From Alitta virens (Eukaryota; Annelida; Polychaeta; Phyllodocida; Nereididae): 64,000 nt of DNA. The position numbers and the translations under genes were made by a program. The notes beneath the pieces are model-generated. The model did no database searches. It was not told where the DNA came from and was given only the letters and a program-made list of their open reading frames with translations. Below are positions 1 to 12,300 of the stretch, piece after piece. Each line of letters starts with the position of its first letter. The stretch's first letter is position 1. Where the stretch lies: NCBI GenBank assembly GCA_932294295.1, contig OW028582.1:2627015-2691014 (forward strand). Reading direction: 5' to 3'.

Positions 1-594
1 GGTCAACGAGTTAATCAGCAAATTCAAGACAACAGTTTGCTAATTATGTTCAAACAGCCGTTGTTAATGGCAAAACGTGTGGCGTAAGTGGCCTTAGCAG
101 AGCTAAACAATATTTATTAATCAATGCTAATCATGATGAGTCCATTGTCGAGCGATCAAGTTCTTGATTAAGCGATCCTTAAAAATACTTCTGTTGTGGG
201 GGGTTACATGACAATTGAAAAACCCATCAGGTAGTTAGGAATATATTTTTTTCCTCAGAAAATACCAATATTTAACTGCCTGGTACACCCACCTAGTCGC
301 ACTGATATTAAAGAATAAGACAACGCAGTAAGTTTTAAACTTATCTAACTTTTATCTTCAAAAACGTTCACAAAAAAAAGGCAAATTAAAACATGTTCTA
401 GAATTTTATTCTATCCATGGACAAGCTGTATAAAAATGTGTCATACACACTGATTTTTTTCTATACGGTCGCGTAACCTGCAACAGAAATATTTTTAAGA
501 CTGGCCTTTTCGCTCGAGGATACCCCAGCTCGAAATTGATCGATCAGCTCAATTAAAATATTGTAATTTTCCGACTAAACTCTTCAATGATTAG
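1..594. other. Unassigned non-coding stretch
   Basis: AT-rich sequence with stop codons in all frames. I recognise no gene, repeat unit or RNA in it. A GTAAGT donor-like hexamer occurs near position 86, but no conserved coding sequence precedes it. Confidence 0.5.
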
Positions 595-1196
595 ATGGAT
601 TAGGGTTTTTTACGTCCCGCATTTCTGCACCTGATGGGCTAATTAGGTCAGGCAGGGACCATGGCAATGAGGGTTGGTGGGTGGATTAGGGATTTATGTC
701 CTGTATTTCTGCACCTGATGGGCTAATTAGGACAGGCAGGGACCATGGCAATGAGGGTTGGTGGGTGGATTAGGGATTTATGTCCTGTATTTCTGCACCT
801 GATGGGCTAATTAGGTCAGGCAGGGACCATGGCAATGAGGGTTGGTGGGTGGATTAGGGATTTATGTCCTGTATTTCTGCACCTGATGGGCTAATTAGGA
901 CAGGCAGGGACCATGACAATGAGGGTTGGTGGGTGGATTAGGGATTTATGTCCTGTATTTCTGCACCTGATGGGCTAACTAGGTCAGGCAGGGACCATGG
1001 CAATGAGGGTTGGTGGGTGGATTAGGGATTTATGTCCTGTATTTCTGCACCTGATGGGCTAATTAGGACAGGCAGGGACCATGGCAATGAGATGATGGCT
1101 GAAACAGCCATCCAACTTAGACTCGACTGGGTATCGAACCCGGGATGCAGTGGTTGGAAGCCCAGTGCGCTATCACTCAGCTAGGCCCACACCCCC
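595..1196 (-). mobile_element. tRNA-derived SINE (family A) with tail expanded into an 84-bp tandem array
   Basis: Read on the minus strand, 1196 down to about 1090 is the tRNA-like head: a box A like TAGCTGAGTGATAG and a degraded box B followed by the SINE body. The remaining body/tail (motifs CTAATTAGGACAGGCAGG and GCACCTGATGGG) is repeated about six times with an 84-bp period between 595 and 1090. Other copies of this family in the window carry this segment once. The expansion is therefore private to this copy. Confidence 0.85.
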
Positions 1197-1870
1197 AAAC
1201 TCTTCTAACAAGGAAGTTTTCCGCATATATTTATTTACACCTCACTAATCATGACCCTTTTATATTTAATTTTATTGCAGCAATATTCTCAATGTTAACA
1301 AGGTTAAAACAAGCGAGTTTTTAATCCCAAGTGTATTCATAACATTGTATTAATAATTTTATCTCTCTCAACAGACCTGTAAATCAGCTATATTTGGATC
1401 CATAATAAATGTCGCCTTTTTGCACGGAGCAGCGCAAAGTGAACAGAAATGTTAGCAGTAAGTCGAAGTCCAACTTTTTGACTGATTAAAAACAGTTCTG
1501 GGAACTAAATAACAAGAATTTTGCTATGTAATTTTCTGCTGCTTGTGTATGACCGCAAAAAATGGCTATATATGGAAAGTGGCGAAAAAGTATCATTGCA
1601 AAGATAGGGAACTGAATTTAAAGTTAATTTGTTCAGAGAGGTTTTTTTTATGGGTAACAAAGTTAGGCTGTTGTGAGTCCTTGGTAATATTTATATCTAT
1701 TTTGTGCTTCTTGACTTTTTTGATTTTATGTAAAAAATTTGATATTTATTTTGGTTTATGCTACAAGGTTAGTCGTAATGGCGACGTTCCACCGTTAAAT
1801 TGGTTTGTTGGGATTTCTAGGAAGTAACAAGTCATGTCCTTTTGCAGGTCAAATAGATTCAATATTTGTG

Positions 1871-2110
1871 ACAAATTGCTATATATAATCCTGATAAGTT
1901 TGTACAGTAAAAAAAGGTTGCCATAGTAACCAAACTTTAAGATATTCCAAAAGAAAAATATTGCCATGTTTTCCAGTCTACCGCTGTCCAAATTGCTATA
2001 TATATATAATCCTGATAATTTTGTACAATAAAAAAGGTTGCTATGGTAACCAAACTTTAAGATATTCCAAAATAAAAATATCGCCATGTTTTCCAGTCTA
2101 CCGCTGTTCC
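1871..2110. repeat. Two-copy 120-bp tandem duplication
   Basis: The segment ending in TTTTCCAGTCTACCGCTGT occurs twice, at about 1971 and 2091, with the preceding 100 bases also matching. The flanking sequence 1200-1870 and 2110-2350 shows no gene or repeat I recognise. Confidence 0.8.
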
Positions 2111-2355
2111 ATATTTGACAGGGTATTAATAAAAACGGAGAGAAAGCGCTTGTGGTATGAGTCGGGGTTATTCGATTGTTATGCGAATCATGTAATTTGG
2201 CAGCGATGCCTGTCGATAGCATGGACATGATGGATATTAAATGTCTATATTAGCATTTTAATGGCATTCAGGGGATTTGTAGAGATGCTGTTCGCATGTC
2301 AAAAACAATTGGAAGTTAGAGAGGCAGAGAATATTATGAGTGCAGCCCTCCAAAT

Positions 2356-2390
2356 GATAGATAGATAGATAGAGAGATAGAGAGATAGAG

Positions 2391-2421
<31 letters not shown>

Positions 2422-2830
2422 CAGATAGATAGAGAAATCCATAAAGAGATAGATAAATAGATAGCTAGCTATAGTAGCTATAGATAGATAGATAGACAGA
2501 TAGATAGAGAGATAGATAGATAGATAGATAGATGGATGGATAGAGAGAGAGATAGATAGATGGATGGATAGAGAGATAGAGATAGATAGCTAGACAGACA
2601 GACACAGATAGATAGATAGATAGATGGATAGAGAGATGGATAGAGAGATAGATCTATAGGTAAGTAGATAGGTAGGTAAGTAGATAGATAGATAGATAGG
2701 GGTAGGTAGATAGGTAGATTATTAACATAGGTAGATAGATAGATATAAAGATGTGTGTGTCATATGTTGAATGCCTTATCAGCCTATTGGACCTGGTAGA
2801 GGCTGGATAGATAGATAGATATGGAAAGTG
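2356..2830. repeat. GATA/GACA tetranucleotide microsatellite
   Basis: Long imperfect run of GATA with GAGA, GACA, GGTA and GGAT variants. It is interrupted near 2740-2805 by unique sequence and then resumes briefly. Confidence 0.9.
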
Positions 2831-3189
2831 CTGCCCTCTATGGCAATTTCTTGTTGCTAGCAAGGGTTGATTGATGAGGTGAGGGAGGAGTAAGTAGTCC
2901 ATCCATGTTACTCATGATTTGAGATGATCAGAATTTAGTTATAAACTGAAACATGGTGTGGACTCCAAGTAGCCTTATCACGCGCTTCAATATAAGTCTT
3001 TTCCCTTAAAAAAAAAAAAATTATTTATTCCCTTTTTAAAGTGTATTATGTTGAAGTAACTATCATTTTATATTGTATCATGTATAATGACATTTATGTT
3101 GAGAACTTTAAATCAATTCTAATTCATCTCATCGTTATGTCTGCCTCTGGTAGCTGGTAACAAAAACTGACTAAACTTCAGATCGGTAG

Positions 3190-3480
3190 AATTTTAAGGG
3201 TTGGTAAAAATCATGATTTAAAAAATAAAAAAGATCAGTTTAAAAAAAAATTTAAATCATATTTTGTTTTACATTTTAATTCGATTTTTTTTAGTGATGC
3301 TGTCTACCATCAACCAATTGTAATCCATCTTTCCGGCATTCCTTCGTGAACTTACTAAACTGTGCTCTATGACTATGAATGAACGGAACTTTGACTTGTT
3401 GAACAACGCGAGTTTTTCCAAAAAAAAATTTAGTTGTATTCAAATAAATCATGCTCTGAGTTGTAAAAAATCAAGTTTTC
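3190..3480. mobile_element. Diverged MITE-like repeat (AGGGTTGG type)
   Basis: It starts with AGGGTTGGTAAAAATCATGA and ends in AT-rich sequence with AAAAAATCAAG. The ends and interior resemble the better preserved element at 31660-32027 read in the opposite direction. Boundaries are approximate and no target duplication was found. Confidence 0.45.
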
Positions 3481-3784
3481 AACCATATAAACTTGTTAAC
3501 GTTCAAAACAAGTAATTCTGCTAAATGGGAGAATTGGTCTAGTAAATGAAAGAAGAGTAAGCAGTAAAAAGTTCAGACACCCCAACCCCCTCCTTCCTTG
3601 CTTTTTCTCTTTTGGAGAGAAAAAACTTAATCAGATATTGATTTAAATTTATTTCTATTCAGGAAAAACTCGGGGAAACTTGCAAATAAAAAATGCACCG
3701 AAAAAAATCTGGGAAAATTCAGTGAACATGAAAGTGCACCAGGACATGCAAAACCTGGTTGCATTTAGCTATTTAGATCATGTT

Positions 3785-3964
3785 TGGCTCATCTATAAGG
3801 TAGTGGGGCTTCCAACCACTGGGTCCGGGGTTCAATTCCCGGTCGAGCCTAAGTTGGATGGCTGTTTCATCCTTCGTCTCATTGCCATGGTCCCTGCCTG
3901 TCCTAATTAGCCCATCAGGTGCAGAAATACAGGACATAAAGCCCTAATCCACCACCACCACACC
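3785..3964 (+). mobile_element. SINE family A, degraded head
   Basis: The box B region (GGTTCAATTCCCGG) and the whole family body (GTTGGATGGCTGTTTCATCC, CCCATCAGGTGCAGAAATAC) are present. The tail is CCACCACCACCA. The box A half of the head is eroded. Confidence 0.85.
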
Positions 3965-3975
3965 ATTCTATAAGG

Positions 3976-4687
3976 TAGTGGTGGGACGATGATCAACTAT
4001 GATCAAAGTTCTATGAGTTGAAAGTCGATGTATTGACTTACATCCGTCTTAAGTTGGATGTCGCGACGGATATCGTTACAGGACGTTCAAACCGATTATG
4101 AACTGATCATCGGTCGGTTCCCCACAACCGATGATCGGTTTGAAGAATGAAATCAACTCCCGCCACTACAACATCTACACCAGTTCTCGATATACCGTTT
4201 GTACCGGTACAATGTTAACGATACGGGTATTGATAACCATTATGTAATAATATCGATGCAATTAAACGGTTACAGATCGGCGATTTTTAGCAAATAGGAC
4301 ACCTGCTACCCAGATGTTCTGGTGCTTTTAAAGAAAAATATCAGCCACTTTAATTGTAATGACATTAAACAACAGTCTGGATTATTCCATTAAGATTAGT
4401 TCATTACATTTCATAATGGGATTGTCAGTATTGTAGGCTTTTTTCGTTGATATAGCTAAACGATACGTATCATGATACGTATCGTATCGGTTTTACTGTA
4501 TCGTGATACGTATCGTATCGGTTTTACTGTATAAAGATAAAGGTGTACAGCCCTACTTACATCCGTCTTAAGTTGGATGTCGTGACGGATATCGTTACCG
4601 GACGTTCAAACCGATTATGAACTGATCATCGGTCGGTTCCCCACAACCGATGATCGGTTTGAAGAATGAAATCAACTCCCGCCACTA
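3976..4687. mobile_element. hAT-like MITE with an internal direct duplication around a second insert
   Basis: Left end TAGTGGTGGGACGATGATC and right end GCCACTA match the TIRs of the intact relative at 8367-8710. About 135 bp of the right half (beginning ACTTACATCCGTCTTAAG) occurs twice, at about 4029-4167 and 4554-4688. Between them lie about 385 bp of unrelated sequence with GATACGTATC repeats, ending near GGTGTACAGCCCTA. No clean 8-bp duplication flanks the composite. Confidence 0.6.
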
Positions 4688-5365
4688 CAGTATAAGCTCT
4701 TCGTTTTGTGTTGAAATTGATCCCGTTGATGCGCCGCTGATCACTGGCGATAGTGGTCAGGAATGAATAGCGAGTATTTTTTTTCCTTGATAATTCTGAA
4801 ATTTCTTGTTAAAATGTATGGAATTTTTATTTCAAGTTTTGCTGAGAAATTGTACAGACGTAAAGGGCATATATTTTTGAAATTTCTTTGGAATAATTTA
4901 AATTTTATCCAGATTACGCTTAATAATAGTATTTTTTATATAGGAACTGTTTGCTTCTGAACATTGGTGCAATCCATTTCTATTTAACAATTTGAAATTG
5001 GCCTATTGCAAATTACTAATTGTGCGTAGTTTGAACAATGATATAGGTAAGACCACTTATGCTTTACACACTGAGCCTCTGAGGTCATTGACCGACAAGT
5101 CAACGACCTCAGAAACTAAAGGAAAACGTTGACAAACATCACCGTTGTCATGAATTAACAAAGAGCGGTATTTCCAACGCATCGTAAACAATGTAAAGTG
5201 CACTATAGAAGGTGTTTTCGTCTGATGCTGAATATTTGATCAGATCTTTCCATTGAGAAAAGCAAACGGGAGTTCATAAAATATTAACGATTGAGTAAAA
5301 GCAACGCTGATAGTAATGTATTGGATGTGTACGATGTAGTTGGTTTGATTGCTTTTACTTAAGTT

Positions 5366-5702
5366 GCATTTTCCCGCCGGCAAAAATCGCTGTGAGTGGG
5401 ATCTGGCACAATGACCTTTGCCATCTATAATATGAGCTGGCGATAGTCATTGCTAAGCCAATGTATAGACTTGCAGGTGCTGTCCTCTGGTGGAAATATT
5501 TGATGTATGGGCCAATCAGAAACCAGCTTACACATGACGCTGTGACACCATATTCCAAATATGGCAAGGCCTTTGCTGATTGTGCAATGAGGTTCTGTTG
5601 CATCCAAAATAAAGGAGATGAATAACCACACAAATTACGGCCAATCAGGGCAAAAGTGGCTGTGCCAGCTCCCATGCTCGGCAAATTTTGCCAGCGGGAA
5701 AA
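5366..5702. mobile_element. MITE with long TIRs (GCATTTTCCCGCCGG type)
   Basis: The left end GCATTTTCCCGCCGGCAAAA is the inverted match of the right end TTTTGCCAGCGGGAAAATGC. The similarity extends inward over several tens of bases (CACAATGACCTTTGCC against GGCAAAAGTGGCTGTGCC). The flanks TTAAGTT and TTATGTT could be a 7-bp target duplication with one change. A related fragment lies at 58800-59000. Confidence 0.7.
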
Positions 5703-5811
5703 TGCTTATGTTGCAGTTCTTGTATTATTTGAGTTTGCAAGTTGCCTTTATTGCCACAATAATAAGTGATCATCACAGTGTTCTGGCTAGGCCATTTGAG
5801 CATGGCGCCAT

Positions 5812-6008
5812 GCCTGACGCCACTTTGCGCCATGCCTGACCCCCCCTTTGCGCCATGCCTGACCCCCCCCCCCCCTTTGCGCCATGCCTGACCCCCCCCC
5901 CCCCCTTTGCGCCATGCCTGACCCCCCCTTTGCGCCATGCCTGACCCCCCCCTTTGCGCCATGCCTGACCCCCCCTTTGCGCCATGCCCGATTTTGTCCG
6001 CGCCATGC
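5812..6008. repeat. C-rich minisatellite (GCGCCATGCCTGAC plus C-tract)
   Basis: Eight or so units of TTTGCGCCATGCCTGAC are each followed by a run of 6 to 13 C. The variable C-tract length changes the period from about 22 to 30 bp. Open frames across it are a by-product of repetition. Confidence 0.9.
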
Positions 6009-6758
6009 CCAATGAAAGTGAAGACCCTTTTTCTTTCTTTTTTTATCCTTTCAACTTGCTCGGCACCCTATATGAGTCTATTTAGGTGCCCTAATATTCT
6101 TCTGCACCATGCCCAAACCAAATCCTAGCTGGAACACCGCATCATCTGTAACAGACGAACAGTTTATTTTAAAAAAAAAAGGCAGCCTGACACCTTGCGG
6201 GTGTATTAGGCTGATGCTAATCCAGGTTCCCCGCAGGTTATTACAAAGTCTTATAAAGTCTTTATTTTTGTAAAAAGTAAGGCCCGTATTAAGTCTGAAT
6301 TTTTACCACTAAGTCTTGCATTGTCTTATTTTGATGCAAATGTACTTGGAAAACAAACGCATATATAATACATTTTAACTAAATTTACCTAACATCTAAA
6401 TTTTAACCTGGTAATTAAAGTTCATATCAGCCAAAATTACTTCAAATTCACTAAAACTGCACTAGGGCTATTATTTATTGTGTTATAAGGAAATGGTGTG
6501 ATTTTGAAGAAAACACTTTTCTGGAAAACCCATGATTTACACACATACAACCAGTTAAATGCATATCACATTCTGACGTCAATACTCAGTCAGGTCAGGC
6601 TATTTTTTTCAAAATTGTCATGGTACAGTGTATTAGAAATATGGTGGAAACAGCCGCACAAGGATTATTACGAATTACTCACAGGATCATGTGATCATGC
6701 AGTTAGAGTACTACCAAATATTGAATCACTAACAACACTTTAAGAGGTCATGAATGAA

Positions 6759-6880
6759 CTACATGGCCAATTGTGCTACGTGCATGGTTTTTAGCTAATT
6801 ATAATGAAGCAAAAACCATGCATTTTCCATGCGTTTATCCTTCTCATGGAAAACGCACGAGGCACATTTGGCCATGTACC
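6759..6880. mobile_element. Palindromic MITE (TACATGGCCAA type)
   Basis: Ends TACATGGCCAATTGTGC and GCACATTTGGCCATGTA are inverted copies. The interior (GCATGGTTTTTAGC against GCAAAAACCATGC) is also self-complementary, so almost the entire element can fold into a hairpin. Relatives are at 51788-51941 and 59362-59496. Confidence 0.85.
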
Positions 6881-6899
6881 AACATATAAACAATTGATT

Positions 6900-7098
6900 C
6901 AGGGCTGTCCCATTTTAAAAAAAAGGGAGGGGTGGACAGCAAGTGTTTTTGAAAAAAGCAGGGGGAGGGTTCCTCCAAAGGAAAAAGAGGTGGATGGTTC
7001 ACCAGTGATAATTTCTTAAAATCTTAATGTAGAAAAAAAGGGGGGGGGGGGGGTCTGTGAAAAAAGAAAAGGGGGGGGGGGCTGAAAATTTTCCTGGC
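6900..7098. mobile_element. G-rich MITE-like repeat (CAGGGCTGTCC type)
   Basis: It starts CAGGGCTGTCCCATTTTAAA and contains G-runs of 9 to 12. It resembles the better bounded copy at 25528-25789. The right end is eroded. Confidence 0.55.
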
Positions 7099-7375
7099 AT
7101 AAGACATGCGGATCGAACTGTGGCCTTTGCCCTTTGTAGCCACTTTTTTTTTTGCCGACTGTAATGTCATGAGCGATTTTCTTACATTCACTTGGGGATT
7201 TGGCTCTGGATTGCTGCTGTTGCACCTTGTAGGTCTGCAGCGAAAATTGCCTTTTGAAATCACTTTTAGTGATTCTAATACTCTACTGCAGCATAGGGCC
7301 TTTAGTAATGATGTTAGTCCACTATGTCCAGCATGTTATAAAAGCTTTTGTTAGTGCTTCTTTTATATAGCAAAT

Positions 7376-7560
7376 GGGGGTGGGGTCTAGCTCAGTGGTA
7401 GCGCGCTAGATTTCCAACCACTGGGTCTCGGGTTCAATTCCCGGTCGAGCCCAAGTTGGATGGCTGTTTCATCCTTCATCTCATTGCCATGGTTCCTGCC
7501 TGTCCTAATTAGCCCTTCAGGTGCAGAAATACAGGATGTAAAGCCCTAATCCACCCACCT
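7376..7560 (+). mobile_element. SINE family A
   Basis: Box A TAGCTCAGTGGTAGCGC and box B GGTTCAATTCC are both present, followed by the conserved family body and a CCACCCACC tail. Confidence 0.9.
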
Positions 7561-8358
7561 TTATACAGGACATTTTTGACGGAGCAACCCTCAGGGTTCC
7601 CTGCCATTACATCCACTTCTCTGTCGTAAGAGGTGAGCTGGTGGATTATTTTGATACTGTTGTAATCCAGCCACTCTTTGGGGAGCAAGTGAGAGGGTCC
7701 CTACATGGTCTTGAACTAAGCCACTCAGCATGTAGATGGCCAGTTATTCAGCAGATTTTGGAAATAACAGCCCTGTCTTGAGAAAACTGGCAAAAATATG
7801 GCTATTTTTGCTGTATTTGGCCTTTTAAGCTCTTGGCCTTCAATGCAGCCCCAAACAGGACTACAGTGCCCCTAGTGGTGAATGTAGGAGTTATACTGCA
7901 GTCCAAAGAGCCCCAAAGTTCTTTGAAGGATTTACGTTTAGCTGAAGAAGCCCATGTATACACTAGACCTTGTGTCCATGCCTAGAAATAATCTGTAGTC
8001 TTAATGTACTGAAGTCATTTTGAAGAGAAACCCTCAGAGCCTGCAGGTCAAGATCGAACTGGCGACAGTGGAGCTACTATAGGCTACTAGCAGCTGCTCG
8101 GAGGGGCTAAAATGGCAGGGAACGCCGCAAATTTGATCCCAGCTTATATATGACAGAAGAAATTAATTACAACTGAAGGTTTCTGATCATGTGACTTACA
8201 TGTGTTAATTACACTTGTGGTTCTGTTGAGAGCATGCCAACAAGTGTGTCAGTTAAATGTAAATTGTAATTTAGTGCAGTAAGGACGCTACAATGACAGG
8301 TATGTCATTATAAACAGAAAGAAACATTAGGCCAGACCGAAGCAATTGCTTTTGGATA
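7561..8358. other. Unassigned non-coding stretch
   Basis: No gene found. The sequence around 7590-7700 and 8020-8120 has the look of an old dispersed repeat (CCCTCAGGGTTCCCTGCC), but I see no second copy in the window to prove it. Confidence 0.4.
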
Positions 8359-8718
8359 CAAAATGCTAGTGGTGGGACGATGATCGACTAGAGTCGAAAG
8401 TCGGTCGTTTCACGCCTTTAATCAAGTGCTTAGAAGCAAAAATTTGCAATCGATTTTAGTCGGAATGCATAAATCACCAGTGGGGAACAAATTTATTAGA
8501 TTTTTTTACCCAAACAACGAAATAATGGGCGCTTCCATTTTGCTTTGGTCATGTGAATGCATAATTTATGTTACAATATTGCTTACATCTGTCTTACGTT
8601 GGATGTTGTGAAGGATATCGTTGGATGCTCAAACCGATTATGAACGGATCATCGGTCGGTTCCCCACAACCGATGATTGGTTTGGAGAATGAAATCGACT
8701 CCCACCACTACAAAATGC
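8359..8718. mobile_element. hAT-like MITE with perfect 8-bp target duplication
   Basis: The element at 8367-8710 begins TAGTGGTGGGA and ends TCCCACCACTA, an exact 11-bp inverted repeat. It is flanked on both sides by CAAAATGC (8359-8366 and 8711-8718). Eight-base target duplications are typical of the hAT superfamily. At 344 bp it has no transposase and is non-autonomous. Confidence 0.88.
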
Positions 8719-9317
8719 ATTAAATAATTAAGCTGAGAATGTTGCACTTTTTAATTCAATTCACATTTAGTGATCAATTTCTCGTTATTCCATTGGAACC
8801 CGTGTTAACTTGCTTGTTTCTTTGTCATGAGAGCCGTCAGGTCTAGTTAAAGAGTGGTATTTGTTTTACTTTTCGAAGGATTGCGTACAGCAAATAATGA
8901 CTTCGTATAACGAAGCGTTCAGGCAAAATAAATATTCAGAATAATTCTAAATCTGAGTATATGCTGTAATAAACTAAAAATGTTAGTCTAGAAAAGAAAA
9001 TTTGTAAAAAAATGCATTTGATGATGATGATGTTGGAGTACTAATTTTCATATTTGACTCCCATTTGAACAACAAATTGCTTGTATTACATTGTCTAATT
9101 TTTAGAATGACTGACACATCAGCTTGTTGCAGTTTTGCAACTGTTTTGCTGGCATTCATCCGAGCAGTGTACACTTGAGCAACTAAGCGCTAAGTTGGGG
9201 TGTGATAAGAACGGAGTTTATCTAATCTTCTTAACAGCCAAGTCGTGTAAGACTGGCACTCCTCTATCTTCTGACTCATTGTGTAAATGAACCATGCTTT
9301 GGAAGGAAAACGTTCTG

Positions 9318-12300
9318 TGGCGGCCATACTGGCTAGGAAATGTTCTTTCTCTGATATAATGGTTAAAAACTGTTATTTTTCAGCCATATTGGCTAGAAAA
9401 TATCCTTTCTACGCGATATTGGCTAGAGAATGTTCTTTCTGTTAGATATCGGCTAGAAATTGTTCTTTCTCTGTGATATTGGCTATAAAAGGTTCTTTCC
9501 CTGTTATATTGGCTATAAAATGTTGTTTCCCTGCTATATTGGCTAGAAATTGTTTCCCCCCTGCTATATTGGCTATAAAAGGTTCTTTCTCTGTGATATT
9601 GGCTATAAAAGGTTCTTTCCCTGCTATATTGGCTATAAAAGGTTCTTTCTCTGTGATATTGGCTAGAAAAGGTTCTTTCCCTGCTGTATTGGCTAGAAAA
9701 GGTTCTTTCCCTGCTATATTGGCTAGAAATGTTCTTTCTCTGGGATATTGGCTATAAAAGGTTCTTTCTCTGGGATATTGGCTGGAAAATGTTCTTTCTC
9801 TGTGATGTTGGCTATAAAAGGTTCTTTCCCTGCTGTATTGGCTAGAAAAGGTTCTTTCCCTGCTATATTGGCTAGAAATGTTCTTTCTCTGGGATATTGG
9901 CTAGAAAAGGTTCTTTCTCTGGGATATTGGCTGGAAAATGTTCTTTCTCTGTGATATTGGCTATAAAAGGTTCTTTCCCTGCTGTATTGGCTAGAAAAAG
10001 TTCTTTCCCTGCTATATTGGCTAGAAATGTTCTTTCTCTGTGATATTGGCTATAAAAGGTGCTTTCCCTGCTATATTGGCTATAAAAGGTTCTTTCTCTG
10101 TGATATTGGCTAGAAAAGGTTGTTTCCCTGCTGTATTGGCTAGAAAAGGTTTTTTCCCTGCTATATTGGCTAGAAAAGGTTCTTTCCCTGCTATATTGGC
10201 TAGAAGTTGTTCTTTCCCTGCTATATTGGCTAGAAATTGTTCTTTCCCTGCTTTATTGGCTATAAAATGTTCTTTCCCTGCTATATTGGCTAGAAATTGT
10301 TCTTTTCCTGCTATATTGGCTAGAAATTGTTCTTTCCCTGCTATATTGGCTAGAAAATGTTCTTTCCCTGCTATATTGGCTAGAAATTGTTCTTTCTCTT
10401 GTGTTATTGGCTATAAAAGGTTCTTTCCTTGCTGTATTGGCTAGAAAAGGTTCTTTCCCTGCTATATTGGCTGAAAAGGTTATTTTCCTGCTGTATTGGC
10501 TAGAAAAGGTTCTTTCCCTACTATATTGGCTGGAAAAGGTTCTTTCCCTTCTATATTGGCTAGAAATTGTTCTTTCCCTGCTATATTGGCTAGAAATTGT
10601 TCTTTCTCTGTGATATTGCCTAGAAAAGGTTCTTTCCCTGCTGTATTGGCTAGAAAAGGTTCTTTCCCTGCTATATTGGCTAGAAAATGTTCTTTCCCTG
10701 CTATATTGGCTAGAAATTGTTCTTTCTCTTGTGTTATTGGCTAGAAATTGTTCTTAGTGATATTGGCTAGAAATTGTTCTTTCCCTGCTATATTGGCTAT
10801 AAAAGGTTCTTTCTCTGTGATATTGGCTAGAAAAGGTTCTTTCCCTGCTATATTGGCTAGAAATTGTTCTTTCCCTGCTATATTGGCTAGAAAATGTTCT
10901 TTCCCTGCTATATTGGCTAGAAGTTGTTCTTTCCCTGCTATATTGGCTAGAAATTGTTCTTTCCCTGCTTTATTGGCTATAAAATGTTCTTTCCCTGCTA
11001 TATTGGCTAGAAATTGTTCTTTTCCTGCTATATTGGCTAGAAATTGTTCTTTCCCTGCTATATTGGCTAGAAAATGTTCTTTCCCTGCTATATTGGCTAG
11101 AAATTGTTCTTTCTCTTGTGTTATTGGCTATAAAAGGTTCTTTCCTTGCTGTATTGGCTAGAAAAGGTTCTTTCCCTGCTATATTGGCTGAAAAGGTTAT
11201 TTTCCTGCTGTATTGGCTAGAAAAGGTTCTTTCCCTACTATATTGGCTGGAAAAGGTTCTTTCCCTTCTATATTGGCTAGAAATTGTTCTTTCCCTGCTA
11301 TATTGGCTAGAAATTGTTCTTTCTCTGTGATATTGCCTAGAAAAGGTTCTTTCCCTGCTGTATTGGCTAGAAAAGGTTCTTTCCCTGCTATATTGGCTAG
11401 AAATTGTTCTTTCCCTGCTATATTGGCTAGAAAATGTTCTTTCCCTGCTATATTGGCTGGAAATTGTTCTTTCTCTTGTGTTATTGGCTAGAAATTGTTC
11501 TTAGTGATATTGGCTAGAAATTGTTCTTTCCCTGCTATATTGGCTATAAAAGGTTCTTTCTCTGTGATATTGGCTAGAAAAGGTTCTTTCCCTGCTATAT
11601 TGGCTAGAAATTGTTCTTTCCCTGCTATATTGGCTAGAAAATGTTCTTTCCCTGCTATATTGGCTAGAAATTGTTCTTTCTCTGTGATATTGCCTAGAAA
11701 TTGTTCTTTCCCTGCTATATTGGCTAGAAATTGTTCTTTCTCTTGTGTTATTGGCTATAAAAGGTTCTTTCCCTGCTGTATTGGCTAGAAAAGGTTCTTC
11801 CCCTGCTATATTGGCTGAAAAGGTTATTTCCCTGCTGTATTGGCTAGAAAAGGTTCTTTCCCTACTATATTGGCTAGAAAAGGTTCTTTCCCTGCTATAT
11901 TGGCTAGAAAAGGTTCTTTCCCTGCTATATTGGCTCGAAATTGTTCTTTCCCTGCTATATTGGCTAGAAATTGTTCTTTCTCTGTGATATTGCCAAGAAA
12001 AGGTTCTTTCCCTGCTATATTGGCTATAAAAGGTTCTTTCTCTGTGATATTGGCTATAAAAGGTTCTTTCTCTGTGATATTGGCTAGAAAAGGTTTTCCT
12101 GCTGTATTGGCTAGAAAAGGTTCTTTCTCTGTGATGTTGGCTAGAAAATGTTCTTTCCCTGCTATATTGGCTGAAAAGGTTATTTCCCTGCTGTATTGGC
12201 TAGAAAAGGTTCTTTCCCTACTATATTGGCTAGAAAAGGTTCTTTCCCTACAATATTGGCTAGAAAAGGTTCTTTCCCTACTATATTGGCTAGAAAAGGT

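Noticed and set aside
5645..6012. Minus-strand frames rich in Gly/Met/Ala/Gln/Arg (GMAQRGGQAWRKGG)
   Set aside because: They come from the C-rich minisatellite; variable C-tract lengths would shift any real frame.
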